From Oscarella lobularis (lineage: Eukaryota; Porifera; Homoscleromorpha; Homosclerophorida; Oscarellidae): a stretch of 64,000 nucleotides of DNA. The stretch spans positions 1,488,001 to 1,552,000 of the forward strand of contig NC_089192.1 of assembly GCF_947507565.1 (NCBI RefSeq), in the 5' to 3' direction. Positions 33,603 through 46,189 of this stretch are shown one piece after another (the stretch's first letter is position 1; each line of letters begins with the position of its first letter). Both the position numbers and the translations under genes were made by a program. The notes beneath the pieces were generated by a model. The model searched no databases. It had not been told where the DNA came from and saw nothing but the letters and a program-made list of their open reading frames with translations.

Positions 33603-36600
33603 TTGCGCGTCCCTCAAGACCGTCAACAAGCGACTGAAGACAATCAAGTCTAAAATGAAACGTCAACAGTCGATCGAAGTGGCGTCGATCGATTCTTTGC
33701 GAAAGAATCTGAAGGACCTTCAAAACGTCGCTTATCGACACGATTCCACTGCAGGAAGGGGCATTACGGCCACTTCTCTGATTAAGACCACCGTCGCTTG
33801 CAAATTTTGGACGGAATCGTTTGGAGAAGTTATTTTTCCGCATTCCAACGAGATGCGTTGCGTAAGTCAATCTGTTGTCCTTTCAGGATGTCGAGGTCGA
33901 TTGGGACAAGTGGATATCAGCATACGAGTCTTCATTCGGCAGAAAAGCGTTCAATCCAGCCGAGGAGAGCATCCTAAAAGGATGCATCGGTACGAAGCGA
34001 ATTGATAAACGAGTGCATATTGAAAATCGAATTTGCGTAGGACATGCCGGTGGGCGGTTCGTGTCTGCAGGGCGGATGGACGACGCCTGCAAAGCGTTCT
34101 CGTTTCCGTTTCGACGCGTGAAAAGCTGTCGAGAGATGGAGTGCTCGTGCATGAAATTTCAAGGGAATGTCTTTCGTAAGAAAAAGAGTGCCGACGACGC
34201 TTCGCCCTGCATTGATTGCGGCCACGACGAGAAAAGACATTTTAAAGTGGAAAAGTGATGTATTAATTTTTTTCAATGTCTTTTGCTAACGAAATTCTTT
34301 GTGTAGTGAGCAGCGCTCTCGTTCTGGTACAGGAACTGTCACGAAGAAAGCGCAAATGATCAAGCGGGACAACGCATTTACAAGTACCCGCCTCCAGGTG
34401 AGACGAGGAGGAGCGTCGAGATCGATCGGCCGCCGATCATGCATTGCTGAGATACTATCTGCATGGGCGAATACGACGTATCGCCTTTCTTCTCGATACC
34501 TCCTACACAGTTCTCACATGAGAACGGTTATTTTTTTGTAGAGAATCATTCTGAGTAACGACTCAACAGCAGTCAAGACTGAATTGAAAGACGTTGCGGA
34601 CATCAACGAAGCTAACCAAGATGGCGAGACAGCTTTGCACACCGCAGCCGGATACTGCGACGATCCAGAAATCATCCGCTCGTTGCTTAGAGAAGGCGCT
34701 TCCTGGGAAGCAATGGATAAGGTATACACAGCTAGACTATGATAGACTAGGAATAATGACGGTATATCACAGAATGGATGCGCTCCTGTTCACTTGGCCG
34801 CTAGACGAGGCCAGTTGGCCGTTGTGACGGCTCTGGTCGAGTGGGACAAAGCGAACGTTGAATTTCCGTCTGGTGAAAAAAGTGAGAAGAAACTTCCTCT
34901 GCACTTTGCCTGCGAAGAGGATAGACTCGACGTCATCAATTACCTCACAAATGAAGCGAAAGGTAAGAGTCGTTCTTAGTTGCATTGCTACATAGCTAGT
35001 GACGACTTCGTATAGCCGACATCAACGGTGTAAGTGAAGTAGGAGAAAATTGCTTATTTACCGGCGCCTTGTACGACAGTTCAAAATCTGTCGAGAAGGC
35101 AATTCAAATGGGCGCCGATCCAACAATGCGAAATGACGAAGACGAAGCTCCTATGGACGTATATAAGATGTATTTGGTAAGGCAACTGAGTTTTTATTCT
35201 GTTCGGTATAGGTTTCTGCGAGACACGCGTCCATTGAGACAATGCTCGTAATCGCTCGTCGGAATCCCGACACTGTGACAGCAGAAGACGATGAGGGAAA
35301 CCAACCGTTGAGTCGTTGCCGTGACGGCAAATCGGTTAAACTTCTCGTCGACTTCGGCGCCGATGTCGACCATCAAAACCACGACGGTAGAACCGCACTG
35401 CACATATCCGCCGCCGATCCTACCCTCGCTGAAGTGACCAAGGAGCTTCTCGATCGAAACGCCGATGCGAACATTACCGATGAGGAGGGCTGCACGCCTC
35501 TTCACGTTGCTGCTCGCTGGGAAAACGAACAAGCAATTGATCTTCTTCTGGCTGGCGACGCCGACGTCAGCGCCGCCGATAACGAAGGAAACACTCCCCT
35601 GCTTGTTGCGCTTGATAAACAGTTCAGGAATATAGCCGAGAAACTTGTAGATAGCGGTGCAGAAGTGACGGGATCAAACAAAGGAGGGTTGGTAAGGTGG
35701 AGTACACTGCAGAAGAGTACTTTTCCTTATTGGGTTCTTTTTCTCGTAGACTCCATTGCATCTTTCTTGCAGGAACGGATATAACCGCTTGACGAAAAAG
35801 TTGATTGAACTCGGTGCCATAGTTGAAGTTAACGAAAAGAACAGCGAAGGAAAAACCCCGCTGCATTATGCCGTCGTGTCGGATGTGTCCCTTGCAAAAG
35901 ATTTGGTGGATTTTGGTATTTGTCATGTAGACTTGAAGGCTTTTAAATAATTAGACCTACGTTCTGCTTAGGCGCAAATATGTACGTAAGGGACAGTGAA
36001 GGCGACACTCCTCTAGGGCTCTCTGTTCGGAATAAAAACCCTTTGAAGAAATTGACCCGAGAAGAAATGGAAGTTCTTGAATTTACAGAAACGTCGAAAG
36101 ATGATTTGATGATTCCTCCAGGCAATTCATTTAAAGCTATCTTTTGTTGTATATTCAAAAGCTTTATTTTGCTACAGGCCCAACGTGTCCGCAAAAAAGT
36201 TTCGCAGACGGACCCGGACTATCGGTTGGCGGCCACGTCAACTCTCGCTACACTTTCACTGTATTTGCTTGCGACGATAGTGGTCGACTGAGATCGGCAG
36301 GAGGAGATGCAGTGAGAATCATTGCTAAAGAGTCATCTTTGGTATAGCACGCGAACCTATTTTCTAGACTTCAGTTTTTAATCGCTTTTTAGCCTGAAAT
36401 TGAAGCTCTCGTTTCAGACAAAAAGGCTAGCAGTTCTTTGGCTGTTCGCGACGTGGGCAATGGAACGTATCCTGTTGTCTACGAATTCTCGTTCAGTGGT
36501 CGCTACGAGTTGCGCATCACCATTGACGACGAACCGATTATGGGATCGCCTTACGTTGTCAATCTTCTGGGAACGGAAGCACCGCCGCCGCCTATTATTG

Positions 36601-38251
36601 AGTATATTCAGCACAATATCACTGTTAGTTATATATTCATTGTTCATTGAACATTAGTGCTACGTGTTACTCACCGAGCGAGTATAGTGAGGAAGAAGTC
36701 AGTTTCGCTTCGAATGAAGGCATTGGGGAAGTGGATTTGGCTATTGTCTGCGACACAACGTCTAGCATGAGTGAATTACATGCACCAATAATTAAACGTC
36801 TCGTGAAACAACCGGCTTTAATTGATCTGTTCTATAGGCAGCGAAATAAAGAAAGCGCAAGCTCTAATGGAGGAATTAGTTGACGCTATTAACGAGGAAA
36901 AGCTGTGCACTGAATTGCGCATAGCTATTATTGCTTATCGAGATCACCCTCCAGAGGTATGCATGACGTAGCTGTTTTGCATGAAAATCCTTGATTTCCT
37001 TCGTTCAGGAGTCAACCTATGTCACCAAAGTTTGGCCTTTAACAAGCGACGTCAGCGCTGTTAAATCAGCAATTGACAGTCTCTCTGCTGCGGGTGAGTT
37101 GTTTTCTTTTAGGGGTACTTCAAGTGATAGTGATGCGTCTTTCTCGCTTGTTTAGGAGGTGGCGACTGTCCCGAGGCTGTTGCCGATGCTCTGTCCGAGG
37201 TCTCTGGTCTCAGTTGGGACGAGGCTAATCGACCGCACGCTTCTCGCCTTGCTGTCTTGATAGGAGATGCCCCACCGCATGGCATGACAGGAGTGACCTA
37301 TAACGATGCATTTCCCCATGGTAGAGCTCTACCAACCTGGGGCCCTGGAGAACCACATATCGAGAATTTCTTTTTTAGGCTGCCCAGAAGGCCACGACTG
37401 GTCGGTTTTGGCTGAAACGTGTCGCTCAAAGAACATCGCTATCTTCACCGTGGCCTGTCGTAATGACCTCTTTACGCAGAAAGCATTTAGCGCAATTGCA
37501 GCATCATCTGGTGGACAATGCACTAAAATTGAGGTAAAGCAGGTAGTGTACATTTCTTGCCTAGACTCTCCGCTTATTCAAGCGCGCAGATTACCACAAA
37601 TAGGAGTAGCAAGCGTAATTGAAGTTAATGTAAAATAAATTTTAATCTTGCAGCCCCCTAGAGAGCATGCACTGCATGCTGTTCGTTGCAGTTCTCATTG
37701 GTCTAGGCTAGCAATGAACTGCTTAGAGAAATTTGTTGAAGGCGATAACGTATCGCTAAATGTTAGTTAGCACTTTCAGAATTGGCTATTTTTTAATAGT
37801 GCTAGTTGAGAAACCTAATCAACGTTTTGGTTTTCTTTTTAGAACAGCAATCAAATAATAGATCTAATTAAAATGCACGTCCAGCTTCTTTTGGACAAAC
37901 GTCTGGTCTACTGCAGGATTTCAGATACCATTATTCGACTGCCTCTCACCGGCACTATCGAGGAACGAAAAACAAAAGTGGCACAGAATATGACGAACAA
38001 ACGAATAGCGGTACGAGTGCCGTCTCTGGTAGGACAATAATCAATATTTTTAACAGGTCCGTTCTTTGAGGACTTCCGGCGGGCAAGCTTCTCTCAAAAG
38101 TAAAGGTTTGACAGCAGAAGATGTGGAGAGCGCTATCAAAACCTTCAAGATACTGGATCGTCTAGCAGGCACTGTTCGAGATCGCACCCTCACTGATTGG
38201 CTAGGCAAGCAGCTCTATGCTCTGAAAAAAATCACAGATGAAGCGATTTGA
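33433..38251 (+). CDS. Helical/Cys-His + ankyrin + filamin + VWA protein (paralogue A)
   Basis: About 18 exons separated by short introns, for example 33433-33828, 33887-33989 and 34041-34251. The first exon gives about 130 helical residues (KRLKTIKSKMKRQQ). A small cysteine/histidine module follows (CREMECSCMKF, CIDCGHDEKRHFK), which may bind zinc. Exons from 34542 to 36120 carry about nine ankyrin repeats (GETALHTAAGYC, GCTPLHVAARWENEQAIDLL). At 36179-36600 comes one filamin/ABP280-type immunoglobulin repeat (VRDVGNGTYPVVYEFSFSG, PIMGSPYVVNL). A VWA domain follows at 36700-37540 (VDLAIVCDTTSSM, GGDCPEAVADAL, VLIGDAPPHG), resembling the VWA of alpha-kinase VwkA-type proteins, then a helical tail. 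No signal peptide or membrane segment is seen, so it is likely cytoplasmic. I know of no characterised protein with this order. The paralogue at 48231 supports the gene model. Confidence 0.8.
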
Positions 38252-38880
38252 AAGTCTGCTGTTGGAAGACCCTTCTGGCGTAAAACGATATCCGGTTTGT
38301 ATTGTTCTTATCTGAGTTTTGTCCTTTTTAGATCGTACGAACTTTTTATAGTCTGAAACTCTGTACTGGCACCGTTAGAATCCGTTTTACCGTTTCATTT
38401 GTTTTCGTTCTAAAAGTCAAGATCTAGTTTTTTGCGCTAACTCTGGCAGTACAATGAGAGTGTTTGGGGCGATATCGCATCAAGCCATCACTATCTAGTT
38501 TTAGAGTACTGTAAGTCAGCTTTTGTGTGAGTGCGAATTAAAATAGTCGAAAAAGCTACTTAGTTATCGATTGCGTAGGCTTCTGGAAAAGTTGCTAAGA
38601 GTTTCAAATTTAATTTAGGACTGTTTCGCCAAAATGAAGGTCAAGTTATAAAAGAGTTATTCAATGTTGACTCTGTGTAGTACAGTACCATCCCGTTAAA
38701 ATGTACATCAGTACCATTGGACATTACAAAGTGCATTCACCGACGCCAAACGACGGCAACCGTCGTTCAAATACGGTACTGAACAAGTGAACTATACTAT
38801 TGTGACAGTGGATATCAAATGGATGGATTTCCCGTTCTATATAATAAGTCTTATTTTAATACTGTACTGTGTCGACTTAT
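38252..38880. other. Spacer with a short duplicated scrap of the tyrosinase pseudogene end
   Basis: Bases 38528-38596 (gcgaattaaaatagtcg, then a variant of aggcttccagaaaag) match 27208-27268 at the end of the tyrosinase pseudogene. Bases 38498-38530 resemble 23004-23035. These are small dispersed duplicates, with no gene. Confidence 0.55.
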
Positions 38881-39250
38881 AAGAAGGAACGGACTTCACT
38901 TATCTGTGGACGGTCATGACTGGGCAGCAAAACTGAACGAAGCAAAAACAAAGACAGGATATTCGAATACCAGCGATCATATTTATCTGAGCCAGCTAGG
39001 ACACAGAGTGGCACTGGAGATGTGTCCTAATGACAACAAAATGACTGGCTATGTATGAATCTATCTGAAAGCTGTCAAGGGCAACGACAATGAAATTAAT
39101 CGCTACGACTGTCAGAAGAAGGATATAACGAGAGACGTTACAGTTCTCACCGACCGAGACGTAGAAAACTTCTTCTTTCATCCAGAGGACACTTCAGGGT
39201 ACGGTTTCGAGAAGTTCATTGGTCACAACGACCTTGGAGAGCACCTGTAG
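38881..39250 (+). pseudogene. MATH (TRAF) domain fragment with in-frame stop
   Basis: The frame encodes the second half of a MATH domain (LGHRVALEMCPNDNKMTGY, then IYLKAVKGNDNE, GYGFEKFIGHNDL), clearly related to the domain at 40430-40850. TGA at 39056-39058 interrupts it where the paralogue continues with IYL, and no RING or zinc fingers precede it. It is best read as a decayed partial TRAF copy. Confidence 0.75.
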
Positions 39251-39598
39251 GTCATGCAAGGACGACAGCCTGTTCGTGGAACTCGTCGTTCACACGAGCA
39301 GAGATAGAGGATGGCTTTTCTATCTTCTCCCCGAATGGCCTTGAATCGTCAGCCTCACTAGTCTCGATTAGTGTTTCGGCCCTGAAAAACATTACCGATT
39401 CGAGAAACGAAGGTGAGGACCCTTCGATCGCACGCGCGCGCGGTGCTCGCGACGATCTGAAGTCGACCGTCGGCGACGGAGCTTAATTCCCATGCGGCTG
39501 GAAGAGAGGGGGAATCAGTCGTCAAACAACGAGAAAAACGTGGGAGTAGACTGCGAAGACGGCCGGGACTGCGTGACGTAACACGTTGCGCGCGCGTT

Positions 39599-40849
39599 AT
39601 GAAAGGAGGCTTCGACGCCAAATTCGTTTCTTTGCCAAGCAATTTGTCGTGCCCGATATGCCGCGTTTGCATGAGAGATCCCGTGCAAACGGCCTGCCGT
39701 CATCGTTTCTGCACCGTGTGTGTGCAGCCTCTACGGAAAGCCGAATGAGGGCCTGACGTGCCCTGTCTGCAGAACAGCGCTAACGTCCGATCAAGTCTTT
39801 CCAGACACTGCAGTCAAACGAGAAATCTTCGATCTCCAAGTGATGTGCGATACGGTTAGGGAAGGATGCACGTGGAAAGGCGAGTTGCGCGCGCTGAAGG
39901 ATCACATTGCAGAATGCCAATGTGCGACCGTGCCTTGTTCGTCTTGCGGAGCTCACGTCATGCGTCGATATATGAGCAATCACTTGAAGATGGCGTGCTC
40001 CGAAAGAGAATCGTCTTGCTACCGTTGCCAGAAATCTTTTCGGTTTCTTGACTTGGAGAAGCATCTAAGTAAGTGTCCTCAGTTTCCATTGCGCTGTCCT
40101 CAGGGCTGCGGAAAATTTGTCGCTCGCAGTAAGATGAGTAGGCACGTGGCTGCCAAAGGACCGTGCCCCAACACGCCTCTTCCATGTCCGTTTTTCAATG
40201 CCGGCTGCAAGTTTATTGGAAAACGAAAGGACATTGCTCAGTATCAGGAAGACGAATTGGAGAATCACCTTACCCTATGTCACGTGAAAATGAAAAAAAG
40301 CGAGAAGAAGATTACATATTTGGAAGATAGAATTGAAAACTTGGAAGACGAGAATGGATGCTTGAAGGACGAGATCACAGATTTGAAGGTTAGAGTTTTT
40401 TGTAGGAAAGAAGGATCGAATTCTGTTTACCTGTGGAAAGTGACTGATTGGGCTGAACACTTCGATTCATCAAAAGAAGTCAATGGATATTCAATTAAAA
40501 GTGATCCTTTTTATATCGCCATGCCAGGACACAGAGTGCAGCTAAAGCTAGTTCCTAATGACAGGATGTCTGGTAACTTGGCGATATACCTCGCAATGCG
40601 CATGGGTGACTACGATGATTTCATTGGGTGGCCATTCAAATGGAGTTACTCATTCACCCTATACGATCAGCAGAAAAACGGAAAGCATAAGACTGCAAAA
40701 ATAGATGCTGATAAGGCAGTAGAGCGTCTACAACGAGGCTGTACGTGCGGATATAGTTTTGGTAAGTTCGTTAGCCACAAACAGTTTGAGGAGCAAGTGT
40801 TTGTTAAAAATGATTGCCTGTTTGTCAAACTCGTCGTTTATAGGTACTG
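39599..40849 (+). CDS. TRAF protein: RING, TRAF zinc fingers, coiled coil, MATH (one-base frameshift in RING)
   Basis: The start MKGGFDAKFV at 39599 leads into a RING finger (CPICRVCMRDP, CRHRFCTVC). Near 39737 the frame changes by one base, with an apparent extra A in a run of three, and continues as TCPVCRTAL. TRAF-type zinc fingers follow at 39840-40260 (CSSCGAHVMRRYM, CYRCQKSFRF, CPQGCGKFVARS), then a coiled coil at 40280-40410 and a MATH domain from about 40430 to the stop (VYLWKVTDWAEHF, IAMPGHRVQLKLVPNDRMSG). TRAFs are trimeric adaptors and E3 ligases below TNF-receptor, Toll and IL-1-type receptors. The gene appears intronless after the start, which may suggest retroposition. The frameshift could be an assembly error or real inactivation; the MATH and finger parts are intact. 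Confidence 0.8.
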
Positions 40850-41186
40850 AGTTGTTTGTCGAGAAGTTTGGTTTGTTAATTAATTGACATCTCTGTTTGT
40901 TGTGTGACTTTCGTTCCTGAAACACTGCCATCACAATAACTCCTCGCGATATTTACCCATGTCAATATAGATATGGATATAAATGCCTCTGTTTAAGCAT
41001 GGTGTCGTCGAAGCTCGAGCATGCAAAACATCTAGAAATAGTTTGCTTCTTGGCAAAGCCTACTATTTGCTTGAGTGTCTGTACATGTATATGCTCGATC
41101 AATAAGACCATCTTCGTTGGTGCAAAAACAACCAGGATCACGTTTTTTCCGTAACTAGTCATTGCGCATGCGATGCGGTAAACATA
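40850..41186. other. Spacer between two TRAF-type loci
   Basis: It is downstream of the TRAF stop and upstream of the next RING start at 41187. No gene is seen. It probably holds the promoter of the second copy. Confidence 0.35.
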
Positions 41187-41700
41187 ATGGCTGGAGGCTT
41201 CGACGCTAAGTTTGTCTTTTTGCCAGGCCGTTTGACGTGTCCGGTTTGTTTTGTTGGCATGAAAGATCCTTTGCTAACAGTCTGTGGTCACCGTTTCTGC
41301 GATGCCTGTGTGAAGCCACTTCGAAAAGAAAACGGTGCCTTCACGTGCCCTGTTTGCCGAGAAGCGCTGGGACCAATCAGTGTCTTTCCTGACAATGCTG
41401 TCAAGCGCGAAGTGCTTGGTCTCAAAGTGAAATGTGATCTGGTTGAGGAAGGATGCAAGTGGCGAGGAGAGCTGAGGGAGCTTGGCAATCATTTTGTCAA
41501 ATGTGAATTCGTCACCGCGTTCCTTGTTCGCTATCTTGCGGTGCTGAAATCCTGCGTCAAGATATGAGCAAGCACGTCAAAAAATTGTGCTGTAAGAGAA
41601 ACGTTTCTTGCCAGTATTGCAACGAAAAGTTTCAGTTTCAATTTATGAGGAAACATGTGACGGACGTACGGGCATTTGCATTCTTCATTCTTTTCCCTGC
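41187..41700 (+). pseudogene. TRAF-like RING and zinc-finger fragment, frameshifted and truncated
   Basis: Starts MAGGFDAKFVFLPGRLTCP, very like the TRAF at 39599, with an intact RING (CGHRFCDACVKPL, FTCPVCREAL) and the first TRAF-finger segment. At about 41517 the frame slips, and the relationship continues in another frame (SCGAEILRQDMSKH, FMRKHV) until about 41660. No coiled coil or MATH follows; Kelch exons follow instead. It could serve as a RING-only protein of about 126 residues, or as 5' sequence of the Kelch gene, but the slip argues for decay. Confidence 0.65.
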
Positions 41701-41800
41701 GTAAAAACAACACGGTAAGAACGAGCCGCCCTTTCGCGACTTTCGTTGAATTGTTTTCTGTTCTGATCGAGAGAAATTTTCTTTTCAGGCAACTAACCGT

Positions 41801-44800
41801 CATGCGAAGGCACCTAAAAGACAAAATGGCCGAATCTGCATCGCCTGAGCTTCGATCCGATCACGAAAGTGCGTTGATTGGGGATAAAATGCATCTCTTC
41901 GGTGGAAGAACGGGAAGGTATTATTTCCCCCGCAAAGAAATCTGGACTTGCAGTGTAAGAGAAGAGAAGCAGTGGATTCTGCGTCTCGCCGATGGAAAAA
42001 CTATTCCCCCTCCTTGCACGGGAGCACGATGCGCTATCATTAGTGAAATCATCTATTCGTACGGGGGATTGCAGGAAGACGGGTGTCTTCTAGGAGAGGT
42101 TTTTGGTTTGGACCCAAAGGTAATGAAATGGATCCAAGTAGCTATGCTCACAAAAGGAAAAAAACCATGGAAGCGCTACGACTGCTGTGTGTGGGCTATT
42201 GGAGGAAGAATGCTCATGTTTGGGGGACGGAGCGGACGCATCCCTCAAGATCGCCTCCAATTAGGAGCACAATGTAATGGTCTAGTGAATAATGAGATTT
42301 ATGAACTTGTATTTGAGGAGGGAAGAGAAAAAGGTAAATTGCATGACAGGAATTTTGGAAAAAATGACTAATATTGCAATATAATTAGGATATTGGTTGG
42401 ATGTGGAATTAAGCGGAAAAAGACCTCAACCACGTGAAAGTGCCGCTATGGAAACGATTGATCAACATCGAGGATTACTTCATGGAGGAGGTGAAAGCTT
42501 GGTAAAATCATTCGATGATGCATATGTAATTGATTTGAGACAAAAGGTAATTCATTAATATTAATGTAAAATATTTTTAAATAATATTTATTTAGAAATG
42601 GATTTGCATCGATTTCCTTCCCAAACCGTCCGGACGAGAAGATCACCGAATCTGTCGATTAGCGAACAAAGAATTAGAAAATAAGAATTTTTTTGTAATG
42701 ATAGGCGGTTGGAGGACAGAACTTTCAGAAAGCGGATACATAATTGATATTGACGAGCGAAAATCATACAAGGTACATTCATGATTCGATTAATAGAAAT
42801 AACAAACTGGATTAAAGATTACTTTGTCCCCGGACGTGGCACCGGTTTGGGACCATACAGTTCACTGTGTAGCCAATGAAGACGGCTCTGCCCGTCTCAT
42901 TCTTTCTGGCGGCTATTCCGGAAAAGAATACAAGCAAATGACGACAACCTTAACTCTTGGTAATTAGAATGAATTTTTGTCACGAAGATGATTTCGAAAA
43001 CTGTTTAGGTCTTTCAAACGAAGCATATGAGAATATCGTACTTTTTTCTCATGTTGGATTTACATCAATTCTCTCTTCAGATGCTACAAGCGTTTGGGAT
43101 GCTGAGCAGCAATTGAAAAGAGAGCGGTAATGGTATGTTTTAACAAAAATATCAAAGTAATCGGTCGTATTTTTAGGAACGAATACAAAACTCTGTTACC
43201 TGAAATGTATATTCCAGGACAAGTAGAACGCCAGAGGTGCATCTGTTTACAAAAGCTTTTCCTGACGTAAAGTTGTTGTTATTGATAATGGCAGTGCTCG
43301 TTTACAAGGTGAGGAGAAAATTTTTGATGCAGAAAAGTAAGAAAGCTTCTTCTCTGTATCTAAAACGGTATATGTAAACTTTTAAGATGGGAGAAAGAAA
43401 CTCGGCGCCCGACGCATGAAGCTGGAATCCAATCTCTCGAGACGACAATGTAATAAAAGTTTTAGCCCTACTCCAATGTGATGATCGCAATTAAATAGAG
43501 ACAAATTAAGGACTCAGCTCTATGCTGAACGTAAGAATTTTCAGTCTGAGCGCCAAGAGTTGGAGTCTCAAACGTCAGCCCTAATCTAACTTGATTTGAT
43601 GCTATATAAGACGTCAAAATGTCTGACTTTAGAAAGAAAAATCGAGAGATGCTCCATGCTGAACGACAATCGTTTCAATCTCGAAATCAGGCTTTGGAAG
43701 CAAGATGCAAAGTGCTTGAATCTCAACGCCAGACTTTGCAAGAGTCATTCCAGGGTTTGCAGCGCAATCTTGACCAAATTGAACAAATTCTAAGCATTAG
43801 CCCTCTACAAATTGAGATCACTCATTACAAGCTTGGAACCGGGGCCTTTTCAGGTTAAAATAATAATAAGCGAATCTTCTATATAAAAATAAGTGTATTT
43901 TAAGACGTTCTTGTTGGCTATTGGCACGGCATTCGCGTGGCCGTAAAGAAATTCCACAATGCTATCGTGACCGAGAAAAAGATCGCTTTTTATCAAAGCA
44001 AAGTTCTCGCGACTAGTCGACTCCATCATCCCAACATAGTGAGATTGTGCGGTGCCATAATAAGAACGGGTCTTCCTTTTCAGATAGTCTCTGAATTTCT
44101 CGAAGGATCGGTCAGCGAAGTGATGCATGCAGCTCACTCGTCCGGCTCCTATCTTTCTAATTACGAGCAGCTTTCAATTGCAATCGACGTGACGTCAGCT
44201 ATTACTTATCTTCACGAGCTTCATCCTTGTCCCTGCGTTCATGGCAATATTCGTCTGACGAACGTGTTGGCGACCAGAGATATGACAGTTAAAGTCGCTT
44301 ATTTTGGATCATCTCACCTGTTGGGCACCTCTCTGTTTTCCGGCTCTACGAGTTTTGCGTACGTTGCCCCGGAGAGCCTACAACGTTTTTCAGAACGCAG
44401 TTTGTTGTCTGGAGACGTCTACAGTCTAGGAGTTTGGCTGATTCAAGTATTCACTGGTGCGGTACAGATCTCGGCGAAGTTAAGCGTTCTGCTTAGCTGT
44501 TTGATAAACCGGTTTCGGTTGTACACAATCTGCTCGAGAATGATCGGCCTGGAAGGCATTCGTCCTACGACTCGTGAATGCCTTGCCATTCTAATAGAAG
44601 AGCTTGAGACCTGCATGAAAGGCAGGTCTTCCCCTAACAGGAGATTGGTTAAAAGGGAGTTTGAAGGAGAAGGACGCAATCAACGTCACAAGATTGTTTT
44701 GTTTGACTGCCGCAACTTGGTGCCAGTGGCATGCGAGGTGTGACATTAATCGCCTTTTATCTTATCAATGTTCCATTGTTATTTTGTAGAATGCAGCTAC

Positions 44801-46189
44801 TGGTCTCTTATTTAGGATTGGTGCGTTAAGTGTTTCACTCAGTACAATTACTCCTATTGTTAGCGCAGAATTAACTCCAAAGGGAATGAAAATGACTGTA
44901 GCGAAAAAGAAATGCTTTCTGTCATTTCCTCCTGGTGCGGTTGACGGCCAAGTTGTCGTCTCTTCCTGTCTTCTCTCTGACAAGGGGAACTTTAAAAGCG
45001 AAACCGGTGTGGCGCTCACGGATGTCGTCCAGCTTCTACCGCACGGCACAAAGCTCCGAAAGGAAGCTACTGTTAAATTAAAGCACAACTTCGCTTTCAG
45101 AAAAGGACACGACCTTAAAGTTACGTTGCTCTATCAAAGCGGAACTGAGCTGAAAAAAGTATTTCGACCACTGTGCGTGTTCACCGCTCTGAATCAAGTT
45201 GTTTCCTTCCGATTTGGATACGCTACTCTCGTCGCCGACCAGATAATCGTTAGGACAACCAGTTTCTGCTGGTTTTGCGGAGAAAACAACGGCTGTTGTA
45301 TTAATTTATCGGAATTGGTGTTTGCACCTACAGATTTGAGCCCGTCTCAATTTCGGCAAGGCTTCGTGGCCAAGTTGTGCATTTGTGAAGCGAGCGAGGA
45401 GAAGGAAGATAAAGTTACAAGAGAGGAGTGCGAAAGAACGCCTCCTCACGCATTTGAACTGGTAGAGAAACGAAAGTTCAGCCTTTGCGAGTGCAGAATT
45501 TCTAAAGACAAAGTTGACTCGGTGTTGCCTATTGTAGCAACAATTAATGACTCCCGGTCAGTGGCTTCATGGATTATTAACGGGTGCTACAAAGTGGACT
45601 TTCGTAAACTGCGAGCAATATTCATAGGCCATTGTTTTCACGAACCCTACTACTTTGAATTTAGCCTCTCTGATAGAAGTCTCGACGTTGGCGATAGAGT
45701 AACTGTACGGTTTACTCTTCAGTGGGAGGAACCTATTGAACTTCTAGCGACTTTCAAGGCTAATGACGTAGGTGATTTGCTATTTGAACCAATGTTTAAA
45801 ATTATTTGCAGGTCTTCAATCCACGAGAAACCCCTGGTCCTGCAACTGAGAGTAATTTGCATCGCATGGTGACCGAAGATGAGCTAGACAAGGTGGCTTC
45901 TTTTTTTCCTGACAATTGGAAGGACTTGGCTCGTGAATTAAAGATATCTGTGAAAAATATTGAAACGAGGTATAGAAACGAACCACAAGAATATCCACAC
46001 GCCATGCTAAGATTATGGAAACGTCAGAACGGATTCGATGCGACGGTGAAACACCTTTGCACAGCTCTCTTAGACGTAGGTCACCGATTAGCGGCAGAAT
46101 CGGTTTTCCCTCAAGCCTCCAAACGACTTCTGCGTAAAAATGCCTCTTCTCTGGATTCTAGGGGCACTTTTGAAATCCAAGAAATTTAA
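41801..46189 (+). CDS. Kelch + coiled coil + pseudokinase + ZU5 + Death protein
   Basis: Kelch-type exons: up to 42333, 42389-42546, 42596-42772, 42818-42959, 43009-43126 and 43177 onward (HLFGGRTGRYYF, MLMFGGRSGRI, FVMIGGWRTEL, LILSGGYSG). Glutamine/glutamate-rich coiled-coil exons follow at 43390-43800 (HAERQSFQSRNQALEARC). A kinase fold runs from 43815 to about 44640: glycine loop GTGAFS, VAVKKF lysine and VAPES kept, but HRD is HGN and DFG is YFG. Both catalytic aspartates are thus lost, making a pseudokinase. A ZU5 domain follows at 44900-45240 (FPPGAVDGQVVV, LTDVVQLLPHGTKL), then UPA-like sequence and a Death domain at 45870-46100 (FFPDNWKDLARELKI). ZU5-Death pairs occur in UNC5, ankyrin and PIDD. 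An intracellular death or immune signalling scaffold is inferred. The Kelch and kinase halves may be separate transcripts. Confidence 0.75.

Noticed and set aside
33862..33886. A possible 25-base intron (GTAAGT...TTTCAG) in paralogue A
   Set aside because: A 58-base intron from 33829 (GTTATT) to 33886 keeps phase 0 and the same solution (48618-48672) works in paralogue B, where the tiny intron does not.
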